Below, piece by piece: positions 1 to 7,889 of a stretch of DNA of 64,000 nt (positions are counted from its first letter, which is position 1; each line of letters begins with the position of its first letter). Both the position numbers and the translations under genes were made by a program. The stretch spans positions 682,001 through 746,000 of the forward strand of contig OZ240205.1 in the NCBI GenBank assembly GCA_965197395.1. The letters run 5' to 3'. The notes below the pieces were generated by a model. The model searched no databases. It saw only the letters and a list, made by a program, of their open reading frames with translations, and was not told where the DNA came from. The DNA comes from CAZYFH01 sp965197395 (GTDB lineage Bacteria > Acidobacteriota > Vicinamibacteria > Vicinamibacterales > UBA8438).

Positions 1-1
1 C

Positions 2-601
2 CGGTCGCTCCTCCCAGCCTTCGTGCTGGCTCTCCAGACGGGGCTGAGATACTCCGAGCTCCGCCTGCTCAAATGGTCCCGGGTCGATTTCTTGAACGCG
101 CAACTGACAGTCGGCCAGTCCAAGACGGCAGCTGGAACACGTCGTGTCGTGCCGCTCAATGACCGTGCCCTCGCGGAACTGAAGCGATGGGCGACGCAGT
201 TCTCCGACCGAAGCCAGGATCACTACGTCTTCCCAACGGAGCGGGTCGGGCAAGGTGGCGGCTATGCCGTTAATCCGAACCGACCGATCGGCAGTTGGAA
301 GAGTGCTTGGAGCAGGGCGAAGCGTGTCGCACGGGTCCAAGCCCGGTTCCACGATATTCGGCACACGGCCTGCACGCGGATGCTGGAGGGCGGCGTGCCG
401 CTGTCCGTTGTTGCAACCATCCTGGGGTGGTCGCCCGCGACCACGGCGCTCATGGCCAAGCGGTACGGCCACATCGGTGACGCCGCGCGGAGGTCAGCGG
501 TGGCTGTTCTGGGCAAATCCGGCGTCGAACGAGAGAAGACGGGGCACAGAATTGGGCACAATCCTCCGAGCATCGATAAGACTGGCCCTGTAAGTCGTTG
601 A
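2..601 (+). CDS. Tyrosine recombinase/phage integrase, C-terminal part (5' end outside window)
   Basis: The reading frame is open from base 2, so the gene begins upstream of the window; the GTG at 23 is internal, not a real start. The visible ~199 residues are the catalytic domain of a lambda-type integrase. They contain the first catalytic Arg in 'QTGLRYSELR', the H-x-x-R box in 'FHDIRHTACTRML', and the nucleophile Tyr in 'MAKRYGHI'. It catalyses site-specific strand exchange through a 3'-phosphotyrosine. The stop lies 9 bp from the 3' end of a tRNA-Arg on the opposite strand, the usual geometry of an integrative element inserted in a tRNA gene. The motifs make the family certain; the element type cannot be told from this end alone. 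Confidence 0.9.
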   Translation, partial: RSLLPAFVLALQTGLRYSELRLLKWSRVDFLNAQLTVGQSKTAAGTRRVVPLNDRALAELKRWATQFSDRSQDHYVFPTERVGQGGGYAVNPNRPIGSWKSAWSRAKRVARVQARFHDIRHTACTRMLEGGVPLSVVATILGWSPATTALMAKRYGHIGDAARRSAVAVLGKSGVEREKTGHRIGHNPPSIDKTGPVSR

Positions 602-610
602 AGAGAATGG

Positions 611-635
611 CGCGCCCTGCAGGATTCGAACCTGC
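611..635. other. Predicted attachment site (tRNA-Arg 3' end)
   Basis: The acceptor and T-arm end of the tRNA gene faces the integrase stop codon 9 bp away. Tyrosine recombinases of genomic islands commonly use the tRNA 3' end or T arm as attB and regenerate an intact tRNA. The matching direct repeat at the far end of the island would lie left of this window, so the core cannot be delimited here. This is inference from position, not a seen repeat pair. Confidence 0.4.
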
Positions 636-684
636 GGCCTCCTGGTTCGTAGCCAGACGCTCTATCCAGCTGAGCTAAGGGCGC
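611..684 (-). tRNA. tRNA-Arg (anticodon ACG)
   Basis: Read on the minus strand this folds as a full cloverleaf. The acceptor stem GCGCCCT (684-678) pairs with AGGGCGC (618-612). The D arm follows TA. The anticodon stem-loop is TCTGG-CTACGAA-CCAGG with ACG at 650-648. The T arm is GCAGG-TTCGAAT-CCTGC. The discriminator is G at 611 and no CCA is encoded. ACG (read as ICG after deamination) decodes CGN Arg codons. The 3' end points to the integrase. Confidence 0.95.
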
Positions 685-754
685 GTGATGGGCGAGCAGT
701 CGAGCGGCGATTATATCGCACGACCGCGAGCGCGCCGCGGGGTCGTGCGCGCGA

Positions 755-2623
755 CTACCGCGTGCGGCCACGTGTCAGGCCATAGCCGACTGGCAACGCA
801 TCGCCCATCGAGACGGGCAGGCGGCCGCCGATGGGGATCTCCCCCGCGAGCGCCCTGACCGCCGATTCCTCGGCCAGGTCGCGATAGTCGTAGGTGAGGA
901 GCATCGCGGGCAAGTCGGGGAGAAACGTCGCCGCGTACGGGTTCCCGAAGAACGTCGTCACGAACGGCTGCCGTGAGCCTTCGGCATCGTGAGCAAGTGT
1001 CTGCAGGAGATGTGTCAGTGCGTCGGCCAGATCCATGCGGCCGCTGAACGCCGCGGTCCGTACGAAGACGCCGGCGACGATCGCGTCGTAGCGACCGGCG
1101 GTCTCGCGGACCAGCTCGATCTCAGACCGGGACGAACGGTCCGACAGCTCGACGGCGGTGACGTTCGGCCACCGTGCTTCGAGCTCCGGAATCACCCGCC
1201 GGCTCGGGGCGCCGAGGCCCCACCCGGAGGGATAGTCGAGCACCGACAGATACAGGATGGACCCGGACCGAGGGATCCGCAGCGGCACCTGGTGGTGCGC
1301 ATCCTTGATAAGCGTGATCGATCGCTCGCTCACCTCGCGCGCGACCGCCCTGTGCGCGCGGCCGCCGACGACGAGGGGGAGCGTGTCGAGGCTGACCCTG
1401 CTCGACCGATGGAGGCCGAGCCGCGCCTTCGCGGCGAGGATGCGTCGCACCGAGTCGTCGAGCTGCGGCTCGCGCACCGTGCCGTTCGCGACCGCCGCCT
1501 TGATGCCGTCGAACGCCGCTGCATCATCAGGCGAGTGCAGCACGACATCGTGCCCCGCCGCCACGGCTCGCGCTGCGGCCTCGCCGGCCGGCATCAGCTC
1601 GCTCACCGCGCGCATCCGCATCGAGTCGGTGAACACGAGGCCGTCGAAACCGAGCTCCTCACGCAAGAGCGACGTCACGATACGGCGGCTGAACGTGGTG
1701 GGCCGCCCGGGAGCCGGCTCGAGTGCCGGGAGCTCGATGTGCGCCGTCATGACGGCGTCCGCACCCGCGCCGATACTCGCCCGGAACGGCGCAAGCTCGA
1801 TCCGATCGAGGCGCGCCCGGGGATGCCTGATGATCGGCAGGCCGAGATGCGAGTCGACATCGGTGTCGCCATGGCCGGGAAAGTGCTTCACCGTGGCGAG
1901 CATCCCGCCGGCCTTGAGCCCCTCGACATACGCCGTGGCGAGTGCGCTCACGCGAGCGGGATCCTCGCCAAACGAGCGGGTGTTGATCACGGGGTTGCGC
2001 GCGTTGTTGTTGACGTCGACCACCGGCGCGAAGTTGACGTGGACGCCGATGGCACGGGCCTCGGCCGCGGTGATGCGTCCGGATTCACGTGCGAGCCGCG
2101 GATCCCCCGCCGCCCCGAACGCCATCGCCCGCGGAAAGGTCGTGGCGCCGGCGATCCGGAACCCGACGCCCGTCTCGAAATCGGCTGTGACGAGGAGCGG
2201 CGTCGGCGCGATGGCCTGGAGGCGGTTGATCAGCGACGCCGCGGCGAGCGGCTGACCGAGACCGGTGCGCGCGTAGGTCGGGTTCAACAACACGTCGGGC
2301 GCGGCCTGACGGGCGCCGAACAGATGCACACCGCCGACGTATTGCTCGTGGACGAGCGTCACCAGCGCGTCGTACGCCTCGCTGTCGCTGCTGGTGTAGA
2401 CCGATCGGAAGGACGGCAGGATCAGCTGGCCGATCTTTTCGTCGAGCGTCATGCCCGCAAGGGTGTCCTCGACCCATCGGCGATCCTCCGGCTCGAGCAC
2501 ATTCTGGGCGGCGGGACCGGCGAGGAAGAGCGTGCCGAGCGACAGCGCCGCGACCGTTGAGCGCAGCCAAGGGAAGCTCCGAGACACGAGACGAATCGTA
2601 AGGGCTCGGCGGCTGGTGCGCAA
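755..2623 (-). CDS. Glycoside hydrolase family 3, beta-N-acetylhexosaminidase-like (NagZ type)
   Basis: Hydrolyses beta-linked N-acetylglucosaminides or related beta-glycosides, probably in the periplasm in cell-wall turnover or chitin use. The N-terminus has a basic stretch then a hydrophobic core ending in A-x-A-type residues, so a signal peptide is likely. The GH3 barrel carries 'KHFPGHGDTDVDSHLGLP' (the NagZ His/Asp loop) and 'GLVFTDSMRM' with the nucleophile Asp. At ~620 residues it is longer than single-domain NagZ and has a C-terminal alpha/beta domain (from ~residue 410). The first in-frame start is TTG at 2623; GTG at 2587 is an alternative that keeps the signal peptide. Divergent from moaB. 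Confidence 0.85.
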   Translation of the reverse strand: MRTSRRALTIRLVSRSFPWLRSTVAALSLGTLFLAGPAAQNVLEPEDRRWVEDTLAGMTLDEKIGQLILPSFRSVYTSSDSEAYDALVTLVHEQYVGGVHLFGARQAAPDVLLNPTYARTGLGQPLAAASLINRLQAIAPTPLLVTADFETGVGFRIAGATTFPRAMAFGAAGDPRLARESGRITAAEARAIGVHVNFAPVVDVNNNARNPVINTRSFGEDPARVSALATAYVEGLKAGGMLATVKHFPGHGDTDVDSHLGLPIIRHPRARLDRIELAPFRASIGAGADAVMTAHIELPALEPAPGRPTTFSRRIVTSLLREELGFDGLVFTDSMRMRAVSELMPAGEAAARAVAAGHDVVLHSPDDAAAFDGIKAAVANGTVREPQLDDSVRRILAAKARLGLHRSSRVSLDTLPLVVGGRAHRAVAREVSERSITLIKDAHHQVPLRIPRSGSILYLSVLDYPSGWGLGAPSRRVIPELEARWPNVTAVELSDRSSRSEIELVRETAGRYDAIVAGVFVRTAAFSGRMDLADALTHLLQTLAHDAEGSRQPFVTTFFGNPYAATFLPDLPAMLLTYDYRDLAEESAVRALAGEIPIGGRLPVSMGDALPVGYGLTRGRTR

Positions 2624-2659
2624 TCATGATCGGGTGCCACGGTCGCTATAATCGCAGGC

Positions 2660-3163
2660 GTGAGTCATGTCGCTCATCGTGCCGCGTCGCCGGCCACGAC
2701 GCGCTGTTTCGTCCTCACCATCAGCGACACGAGGACGGACGGCACCGACAGCGGCGGGCGCGCCATCGTCGATTTGCTCGCCAGCGGTGGCCACGAGGTG
2801 GTTGGCAAGACCATCGTGCCGGACGATCCTGAGCAGGTCCGAGGCGCGTTGGAGACGCAGCTGGCCGACCCCCGCGTGGATGCCGTCATCGCGACCGGAG
2901 GCACCGGCATCAGCAGGCGCGACGGGACGTACGAGGTCGTCACCGGACTGCTCGAGAAGCGGATCGACGGCTTCGGAGAGTTGTTCCGGGCGCTGAGCTA
3001 CGAGGAGATCGGCCCCGCTGCGATGCTGAGCCGGGCCTGCGCCGGTCTCGCGCGCGGGACGATCGTGATCAGCGTCCCCGGGTCCGAACACGCGGTGCGG
3101 CTTGCGATGACGAAGCTGGTGCTGCCCGAGCTCGGCCATCTGGTACGCGAGGCGACACGGTGA
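2660..3163 (+). CDS. moaB: Molybdenum cofactor biosynthesis protein MoaB/MogA family
   Basis: MogA/MoaB proteins adenylylate molybdopterin ahead of molybdate insertion. The fold signature is visible: 'VLTISDTRTDGTDSGG' at the start of the domain, then 'VDAVIATGGTGISRRD' with the GGTG phosphate loop, and 'MLSRACAG' plus 'ISVPGSEHAVRLA' towards the C-terminus. The length of 167 residues is normal for MoaB. The start is GTG at 2660. Its stop overlaps the moeA start by 4 bp (GTGA), so the pair is translationally coupled. Confidence 0.9.
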   Translation: MSHVAHRAASPATTRCFVLTISDTRTDGTDSGGRAIVDLLASGGHEVVGKTIVPDDPEQVRGALETQLADPRVDAVIATGGTGISRRDGTYEVVTGLLEKRIDGFGELFRALSYEEIGPAAMLSRACAGLARGTIVISVPGSEHAVRLAMTKLVLPELGHLVREATR

Positions 3164-4419
3164 CCCAGACCAACGACACCACCGACACCAAGGCCACGCG
3201 ACAGGCCACGATGCGGCCGATCCGGGACACGATTCCGCTGGACGAAGCGCTCGCCCTGGTCGTTGACAGCGCGGCACCCATCACACGGACGGCGCGGATG
3301 CCCCTCGAGAGGGCCGCTCGTCGAGTGCTGGCCACCGAGATCGTGGCCACGCGCGACGTCCCGCCGTTCGATCGCGCCGCGATGGACGGCTACGCGGTCG
3401 TGGCCGAGGACACGTTCGGCGCCAGCCGCCAGCACGCGCTGACCCTGCGTTGTGTCGAGACCGTGCACACCGGCGAGATGCCGTCTCGACGCCTCGAGCG
3501 GGGTGAGTGCACGGAGATCGCCACCGGCGCGCCGATGCCGGGGGGCGCCGACGCCGTGGTGATCGTGGAAGAAACCGACAAGGCGGACGACGACGCCGTC
3601 CAGGTCTTCACCCCCGTCTACCCCCGGCAGCATGTCGGGCGGCGCGGCGCCGACATCACGGTGGACCAGACGGTGCTCCGGCCGGGCGACGTATTGACAC
3701 CGAGCCGGATCGGCTCGATCGCCGCCCTTGGCATCGCCGACGTCGAGGTGTATCACCAGCCGCGGGTCGCCATCCTGTCGACCGGCAACGAGATCATCGA
3801 CCCCGGGCAGCCGCTGGCGCCAGGACAGATCTACGACGTCAACCGGTTCACGCTCGGCGCCGTCATTGCCGAGCACGGCGGCACGGCCGTCACCTATCCG
3901 ACGGCCCCCGACTCGCTCGACGCGCTTGGCGCCGCGGTCGACCAGTGCCTCGGCGACGACGTGCTGGTTTTCTCGGGGGGAAGCTCGGTCGGCGAGCGCG
4001 ATCTGACACTCGACGTCCTCCAGCAGAAGGGCAAGGTGGTGTTCCACGGCATCGCCGTCAAGCCTGGCAAGCCGACGGTCTTTGGCCGCATCGGCACGAC
4101 ACCGGTGCTCGGCATGCCCGGCTATCCGACCTCGTGTCTCTCGAACGCCTACATGCTGCTGGTCCCGCTGCTCCGGCGCCTCGCGCATCTGCCGTCGCAT
4201 CATGTGCGGACGGTCACGGTTCCAGCGGCGCAGCGGTTCGTCTCGACGACCGGACGTCACCAGTTCTACACCGTGCGGGTGGTCGACGGCGCCGCCGTCG
4301 GTGCGTTCAAGGCGTCGGGCGACATCACGAGCATGTCGATGGCCGACGGCTACATCGAGATCCCGGCGCAGACCGATCTCGTCGAGAAGGGCGAGTCGGT
4401 GCAGGTGAAGCTCTTTTAG
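3160..4419 (+). CDS. moeA: Molybdopterin molybdenumtransferase MoeA
   Basis: Inserts molybdate into adenylylated molybdopterin, completing the basic molybdenum cofactor in the cytoplasm. MoeA landmarks appear in order: 'DVPPFDRAAMDGYAV' (N-terminal domain), 'IATGAPMPGGADAVV', 'ILSTGNEI', 'SGGSSVGERD' (MogA-like domain III), 'AVKPGKPTVFGR' and 'GMPGYPTSCLSNA', then the C-terminal beta domain. The 419 residues match the family. GTG start within the moaB stop region. Convergent with the gene at 4429, with only 9 bp between stops. Confidence 0.93.
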   Translation: MTQTNDTTDTKATRQATMRPIRDTIPLDEALALVVDSAAPITRTARMPLERAARRVLATEIVATRDVPPFDRAAMDGYAVVAEDTFGASRQHALTLRCVETVHTGEMPSRRLERGECTEIATGAPMPGGADAVVIVEETDKADDDAVQVFTPVYPRQHVGRRGADITVDQTVLRPGDVLTPSRIGSIAALGIADVEVYHQPRVAILSTGNEIIDPGQPLAPGQIYDVNRFTLGAVIAEHGGTAVTYPTAPDSLDALGAAVDQCLGDDVLVFSGGSSVGERDLTLDVLQQKGKVVFHGIAVKPGKPTVFGRIGTTPVLGMPGYPTSCLSNAYMLLVPLLRRLAHLPSHHVRTVTVPAAQRFVSTTGRHQFYTVRVVDGAAVGAFKASGDITSMSMADGYIEIPAQTDLVEKGESVQVKLF

Positions 4420-4428
4420 CGCCGACTG

Positions 4429-4893
4429 CTAACGCTTGCCGAGCTTCCGTGCCCACTCCAGCTCCAGCTCGTCGGCCGTGTGCAAATCGAAAGCCTCCGC
4501 GGTGCGCGGGTAGGCTCCGCGGAATTCGGTGTGGCACCGGTAGCACACGGACAGATCCTTGAGACGACCGTAGACGAACAGGTCGAGCAACGTCGCACCG
4601 CCGAGCACACTGTAGGCGATGAGGTCCATCCCGTACCAGTAGAACCCGGCGCTGACGAGCGCACCGACGATGATCACGGTGAGGCCGAGCGTCGGGTCGA
4701 AGTCCTTCCGGAGATAGACCTCGCGTCCTTCACACACCGGACAGCTGTCGAGCCCGGTGTCGGCGCGTAGCGCGTCGCTCACGGCCAACGCGATCGCGCG
4801 GTGGCATCGGCCGCACTGAATGGCCGTCGGAGCGTCGACCGCCGATACCGGCAGCCGGCTTTCACAGTCGGGGCAGATGATCGTGAGCTGCAT
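4429..4893 (-). CDS. Membrane protein with two zinc-ribbon motifs, function unknown
   Basis: 154 residues. The N-terminus has a CxxC...CxxC ribbon ('ICPDCES' and 'QCGRCHR') and a further CxxC at 'SCPVCEG'. Two hydrophobic segments (about residues 82-98 and 100-118) follow, then a C-terminal 'VCYRCHTEF' with another CxxC. It is probably an inner-membrane protein with metal-binding ends in the cytoplasm. It starts 4 bp after the stop of the upstream membrane protein gene and is the third gene of the sod transcription unit. No known function is recognised. Confidence 0.65.
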   Translation of the reverse strand: MQLTIICPDCESRLPVSAVDAPTAIQCGRCHRAIALAVSDALRADTGLDSCPVCEGREVYLRKDFDPTLGLTVIIVGALVSAGFYWYGMDLIAYSVLGGATLLDLFVYGRLKDLSVCYRCHTEFRGAYPRTAEAFDLHTADELELEWARKLGKR

Positions 4894-4897
4894 CCGC

Positions 4898-5701
4898 TCA
4901 CAACGGAACGCGCTGGGACACGAGCAGGTACTTCGCCAGCATCTCGCCGACGAGCACGGCGAAGAAGTCCACGTAGAGGATGCCGGTGGCGGACTGCGTC
5001 GACTGAATCTTCGCTGTCTCCCACGTCAGGTAGGCGAGCACGACCGGTCCTGCCAGCCCGAAGAGGACGCGCTGCCAGAGGAACACCCCTTCGACCGACA
5101 TCGCGTAACGGTCGAACCCGGCGCCGCCGGGCGACTGCCAGCTCGCCAGCGCCGCCACCACGACCACACCGACGACGACGATGCGTACCAGCGCAGAGCC
5201 GAAGTGGAACCTCACGACGCGCTTCAGCAACGAGACGTCCATCGACGGCAGGACCAGATACCAGTGACCGAGGATCATCGCGGTGCTGGTGCCCCCGAGC
5301 AGCGCCGCCGACGAGACGAAGCTGGCGACGGTCAGCGCCGCCGCCGACGGTCCCATCTCGGCCGACGACCAGATCGTCGCCTGCGCGACGAGCGTTGTGG
5401 CGCCGCCGGCGACCGCGAGACCGAGCCACAGCGGGCGCAGCCGGGCCAGGACCCTCCCGATCGTCGCCCAGTAGACGAGCAGGCCGCCGGTGGCCACGAT
5501 CAGCGCAACCAGCGCGATGCGGTCCGACATCGCCGCATCGGGCGCCTCGGGCCTCACCGCGAGCGCGGTCAGCAGGAGAAAAGACCCGAGGCCGGCGTTG
5601 AACCGAAAGAACCCAACGCCCGCCGCGCGCGACACGAGCAAGAGCGAGCCGGCAATGCCGACTCCCAGATGCGCCAGGAACAGAAAGAGGACAGCGGACA
5701 T
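4898..5701 (-). CDS. Polytopic membrane protein, function unknown
   Basis: 267 residues and strongly hydrophobic, with about eight predicted membrane segments. The start is ATG at 5701, with the first helix at residues 2-22. A conspicuous loop between helices reads 'GHWYLVLPSMDVSLLKR', which contains conserved-looking His/Trp/Tyr. Reduced loops and the absence of transporter motifs argue against a classical permease. The gene begins 10 bp after the sod stop and ends 4 bp before the zinc-ribbon membrane gene, so the three are one operon. A role in redox or membrane stress is inference from position only. Confidence 0.65.
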   Translation of the reverse strand: MSAVLFLFLAHLGVGIAGSLLLVSRAAGVGFFRFNAGLGSFLLLTALAVRPEAPDAAMSDRIALVALIVATGGLLVYWATIGRVLARLRPLWLGLAVAGGATTLVAQATIWSSAEMGPSAAALTVASFVSSAALLGGTSTAMILGHWYLVLPSMDVSLLKRVVRFHFGSALVRIVVVGVVVVAALASWQSPGGAGFDRYAMSVEGVFLWQRVLFGLAGPVVLAYLTWETAKIQSTQSATGILYVDFFAVLVGEMLAKYLLVSQRVPL

Positions 5702-5711
5702 CGAGCGGCGG

Positions 5712-6311
5712 CTAGCCCAAGCGCCGGTTCACCTCGTCCCAGTTGATCGTGTTGAACCAGGCGGCGATGTAGTCCGGCCGCCGGTTTTGATACTTCAGGT
5801 AGTAAGCGTGTTCCCAGACGTCGATGCCGAGGATGGGCGTCTTCCCCTCCATCAACGGGGTGTCCTGATTCGGCGTGCTCTCGACGCTCAGCGTGCCGGC
5901 CGTGTTGATCACCCACGCCCAGCCGCTGCCGAAGCGCGCCGCGCCAGCGCCGGCGATCTGCTCCTTGAGGGCGTCGTACGATCCGAACGATGTGTTGATG
6001 GCGTTCGCGACGTTGCCCGTCGGAGCGCCGCCGCCGTTCGGACCCATGATCTGCCAGAACATCGTGTGGTTGGAGTGCCCGCCGCCGTTGTTGCGCACGG
6101 CGGTCCGAATCCCTTCGGGGACGCTGCCGAGGTCGCTAATGAGCTCGTCCACGCTCTTGCCCGCAAGCTCGGGGTGCGGCTCGAGTGCGGCGTTGAGCTT
6201 CGCCACGTAGGCCGCGTGATGTTTCCCGTGGTGGATGCGCATCGTCTGCTCGTCGACGTGGGGTTCGAGCGCGTTGAAATCGTAGGGCAGCGGCGGCAGC
6301 TCATGGGCCAT
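5712..6311 (-). CDS. sod: Superoxide dismutase, Fe/Mn family
   Basis: Converts superoxide to hydrogen peroxide and oxygen. At 199 residues it is standard for the family. Metal ligands are visible: His in 'TMRIHHGKHHAAYV', His in 'GGGHSNHTMFW', and Asp and His in 'LGIDVWEHAYYLKY'. 'NQDTPL' near residue 148 resembles Mn-type enzymes, but metal use cannot be settled from sequence alone. No signal peptide, so cytoplasmic. Start ATG at 6311 with a clear AAGGAG 8 bp upstream. First gene of an operon with two membrane proteins. Confidence 0.95.
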   Translation of the reverse strand: MAHELPPLPYDFNALEPHVDEQTMRIHHGKHHAAYVAKLNAALEPHPELAGKSVDELISDLGSVPEGIRTAVRNNGGGHSNHTMFWQIMGPNGGGAPTGNVANAINTSFGSYDALKEQIAGAGAARFGSGWAWVINTAGTLSVESTPNQDTPLMEGKTPILGIDVWEHAYYLKYQNRRPDYIAAWFNTINWDEVNRRLG

Positions 6312-6513
6312 CGGGAGTTCTCCTTCTATCGAATCGCCCCGGTGAGTCGGGGCACTGGCTCACGGCTTCGGCGGCGCGATCTCGCCGCCGCCGGAAGCCG
6401 GGACAACGTGCAACCCAGGAGTTTAGTGGGCGCGTGTCACACTTCGCAACAAGTGTCTTCTGCGATGAGGCCGCAGTGCGGGCCGCAACCAGAACCGTGA
6501 GCGCATTAAGAGC

Positions 6514-6608
6514 GGCCAAGGCGCGCACGGCGCGCCTCGCGGGTGCGGAGTGGGGCTCTCGGGTCCCCACGGAGCGCCCGCGGGGGTTCGGGGCGAAGCC
6601 CCGTCTAA
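6514..6608 (+). repeat. Dispersed multi-hairpin repeat, long copy A
   Basis: About 95 bp with three nested or serial dyads: GGCGCG-CACGG-CGCGCC, then an outer stem GCGGGTGC/GCGCCCGC enclosing GGGG...CCCC, then GGGGC-GAA-GCCCC, ending GTCTA. The terminal CTA is the complement of the nadA stop codon TAG. Other long copies lie at 21883, 23372, 30547, 35072, 57853 and 59147. Confidence 0.85.
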
Positions 6609-7738
6609 TTATGGATTGACAACATGCGGTCGAGGGCCACGCGCGTCCAGTGCGTCTCGCGCTCGGGGACGGCGATCCGGTTGTGGACCCGGCCGTCCAC
6701 CAGACCCTCGAGCACCCACAGCAGGTGGTTTGGCGAGACGCGAAACATCGTCGAGCAGAGACAGCCGATCGGGTCGAGCGTCATGACGGTCCGCGCAGGC
6801 GCGACGTCATCCGCAAGCCGATTGACGAGGTGCACCTCCGTGCCGACCGCCCACACCGAACCGGCCGGGCTCGTCGTGACCGCGTTGATGATGGCCTCTG
6901 TCGATCCGCTCGCGTCGGCGGCCTGCACTACGTCCCACGTGCATTCGGGGTGCACGATGACGCGCACGTCCGGATGCATGCGCCGTATGTGTGCCACCTG
7001 TGGAACGGTGAACCGAGTGTGGACGGAGCAGTGCCCTTTCCAGAGGATGATGCGTGCGGTGCGCACCTCGTCCGCCGTCAAGCCGCCGTCGGGCACATCG
7101 GGATCCCAGACGACCATCTGATCGAGTGGCACCCCCATGGCGTACGCCGTGTTCCGGCCGAGATGCTGGTCGGGGAGGAAGAGGATCTGATCGCCACGCT
7201 CCCAGGCCCACCGCAACGTCGCCTCGGCGTTGCTCGACGTGCAGACGACACCGCCCCGCTCACCGCAGAAAGCCTTGATCGATGCGGCCGAGTTTATGTA
7301 GGTCACCGGCACGACGCGCGTCGCGCCCATCCCCTCCAGATCCGTCCAGCACGCCTCGAGCTGGTCGGCCGCCGCCATATCGGCCATCGAGCAACCGGCC
7401 GCGAGATCCGGGAGGATGACCTGTTGGTGCGACCCGCTCAGCACGTCAGCGCTCTCCGCCATGAAATGCACGCCGCAGAACACGATGTAGTCGGCGCCTC
7501 CGCGCTCGGCTGCCTGGCGAGCAAGGCGGAATGAATCACCCGTGCAGTCGGCGAACTTGATCACTTCATCGCGCTGATAGTGGTGACCCAGAATCAGCAC
7601 GTGCGTGCCAAGCGCAGCTTTGGCCACGATGATCCGGTCATCCATTTCGGCATCTGTCAGCCCAAGGTAACGGTCGGGAAGCAACTGGCGATCGCCAGTG
7701 TCGTTTTGCTCGAACCGAGTCGGCACCTCAATGCTCAT
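6605..7738 (-). CDS. nadA: Quinolinate synthase NadA
   Basis: Condenses iminoaspartate with dihydroxyacetone phosphate to quinolinate, the first NAD ring-forming step, using a [4Fe-4S] cluster. Landmarks: 'ILGHHYQRDEVIKFADCTGDS' region at the N-terminus, 'FCGVHFMAESADVL', 'CTSSNAEATLRWA', 'PDQHLGRNTA', 'WKGHCSVHTRF', 'HPECTWDVV', 'GCLCSTMFRV'. Cluster Cys residues are in the DCTGDS, PECTWD and GCLCSTM segments. An in-frame ATG lies upstream at 7828, but ATG at 7738 has GGGAGGA 8 bp upstream and sits below an operator-like palindrome, so I prefer it (377 residues). Its TAG stop is built from the end of repeat copy A. No nadB or nadC is in the window. Confidence 0.92.
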   Translation of the reverse strand: MSIEVPTRFEQNDTGDRQLLPDRYLGLTDAEMDDRIIVAKAALGTHVLILGHHYQRDEVIKFADCTGDSFRLARQAAERGGADYIVFCGVHFMAESADVLSGSHQQVILPDLAAGCSMADMAAADQLEACWTDLEGMGATRVVPVTYINSAASIKAFCGERGGVVCTSSNAEATLRWAWERGDQILFLPDQHLGRNTAYAMGVPLDQMVVWDPDVPDGGLTADEVRTARIILWKGHCSVHTRFTVPQVAHIRRMHPDVRVIVHPECTWDVVQAADASGSTEAIINAVTTSPAGSVWAVGTEVHLVNRLADDVAPARTVMTLDPIGCLCSTMFRVSPNHLLWVLEGLVDGRVHNRIAVPERETHWTRVALDRMLSIHN

Positions 7739-7762
7739 GGGCGTCCTCCCGCGAGCGCCGGC

Positions 7763-7780
7763 TTGTGAAACGTTTCTCAA
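7763..7780. promoter_or_regulatory. Operator-like 18-bp palindrome upstream of nadA
   Basis: TTGTGAAACGTTTCTCAA reads the same on both strands except for one symmetric pair. The central ACGT and GAAACGTTTC core resemble binding sites of LacI/PurR-type repressors. It lies 25 bp upstream of the chosen nadA start, where it could block transcription. No candidate regulator is encoded nearby, so the regulator is unknown. Confidence 0.5.
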
Positions 7781-7889
7781 GCCGCGCACAACATTAAAAA
7801 GGCCAGACCCCACCGGGAGATCTGACACTGTCTACGATCTTATCACGTCCCCCGACTGTGGGGTTAGGCGGTCGTGGAGAGCGTGAAGT

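Noticed and set aside
989..2560. Long plus-strand open frame opposite the GH3 gene
   Set aside because: It is Arg/Asp/Gly-rich with no motif, while the minus strand has clear GH3 signatures. High GC content creates such antisense shadows.
2998..4260. 420-codon minus-strand frame opposite moeA
   Set aside because: Low-complexity composition (R, H, D, V, G); moeA on the plus strand has all family motifs.
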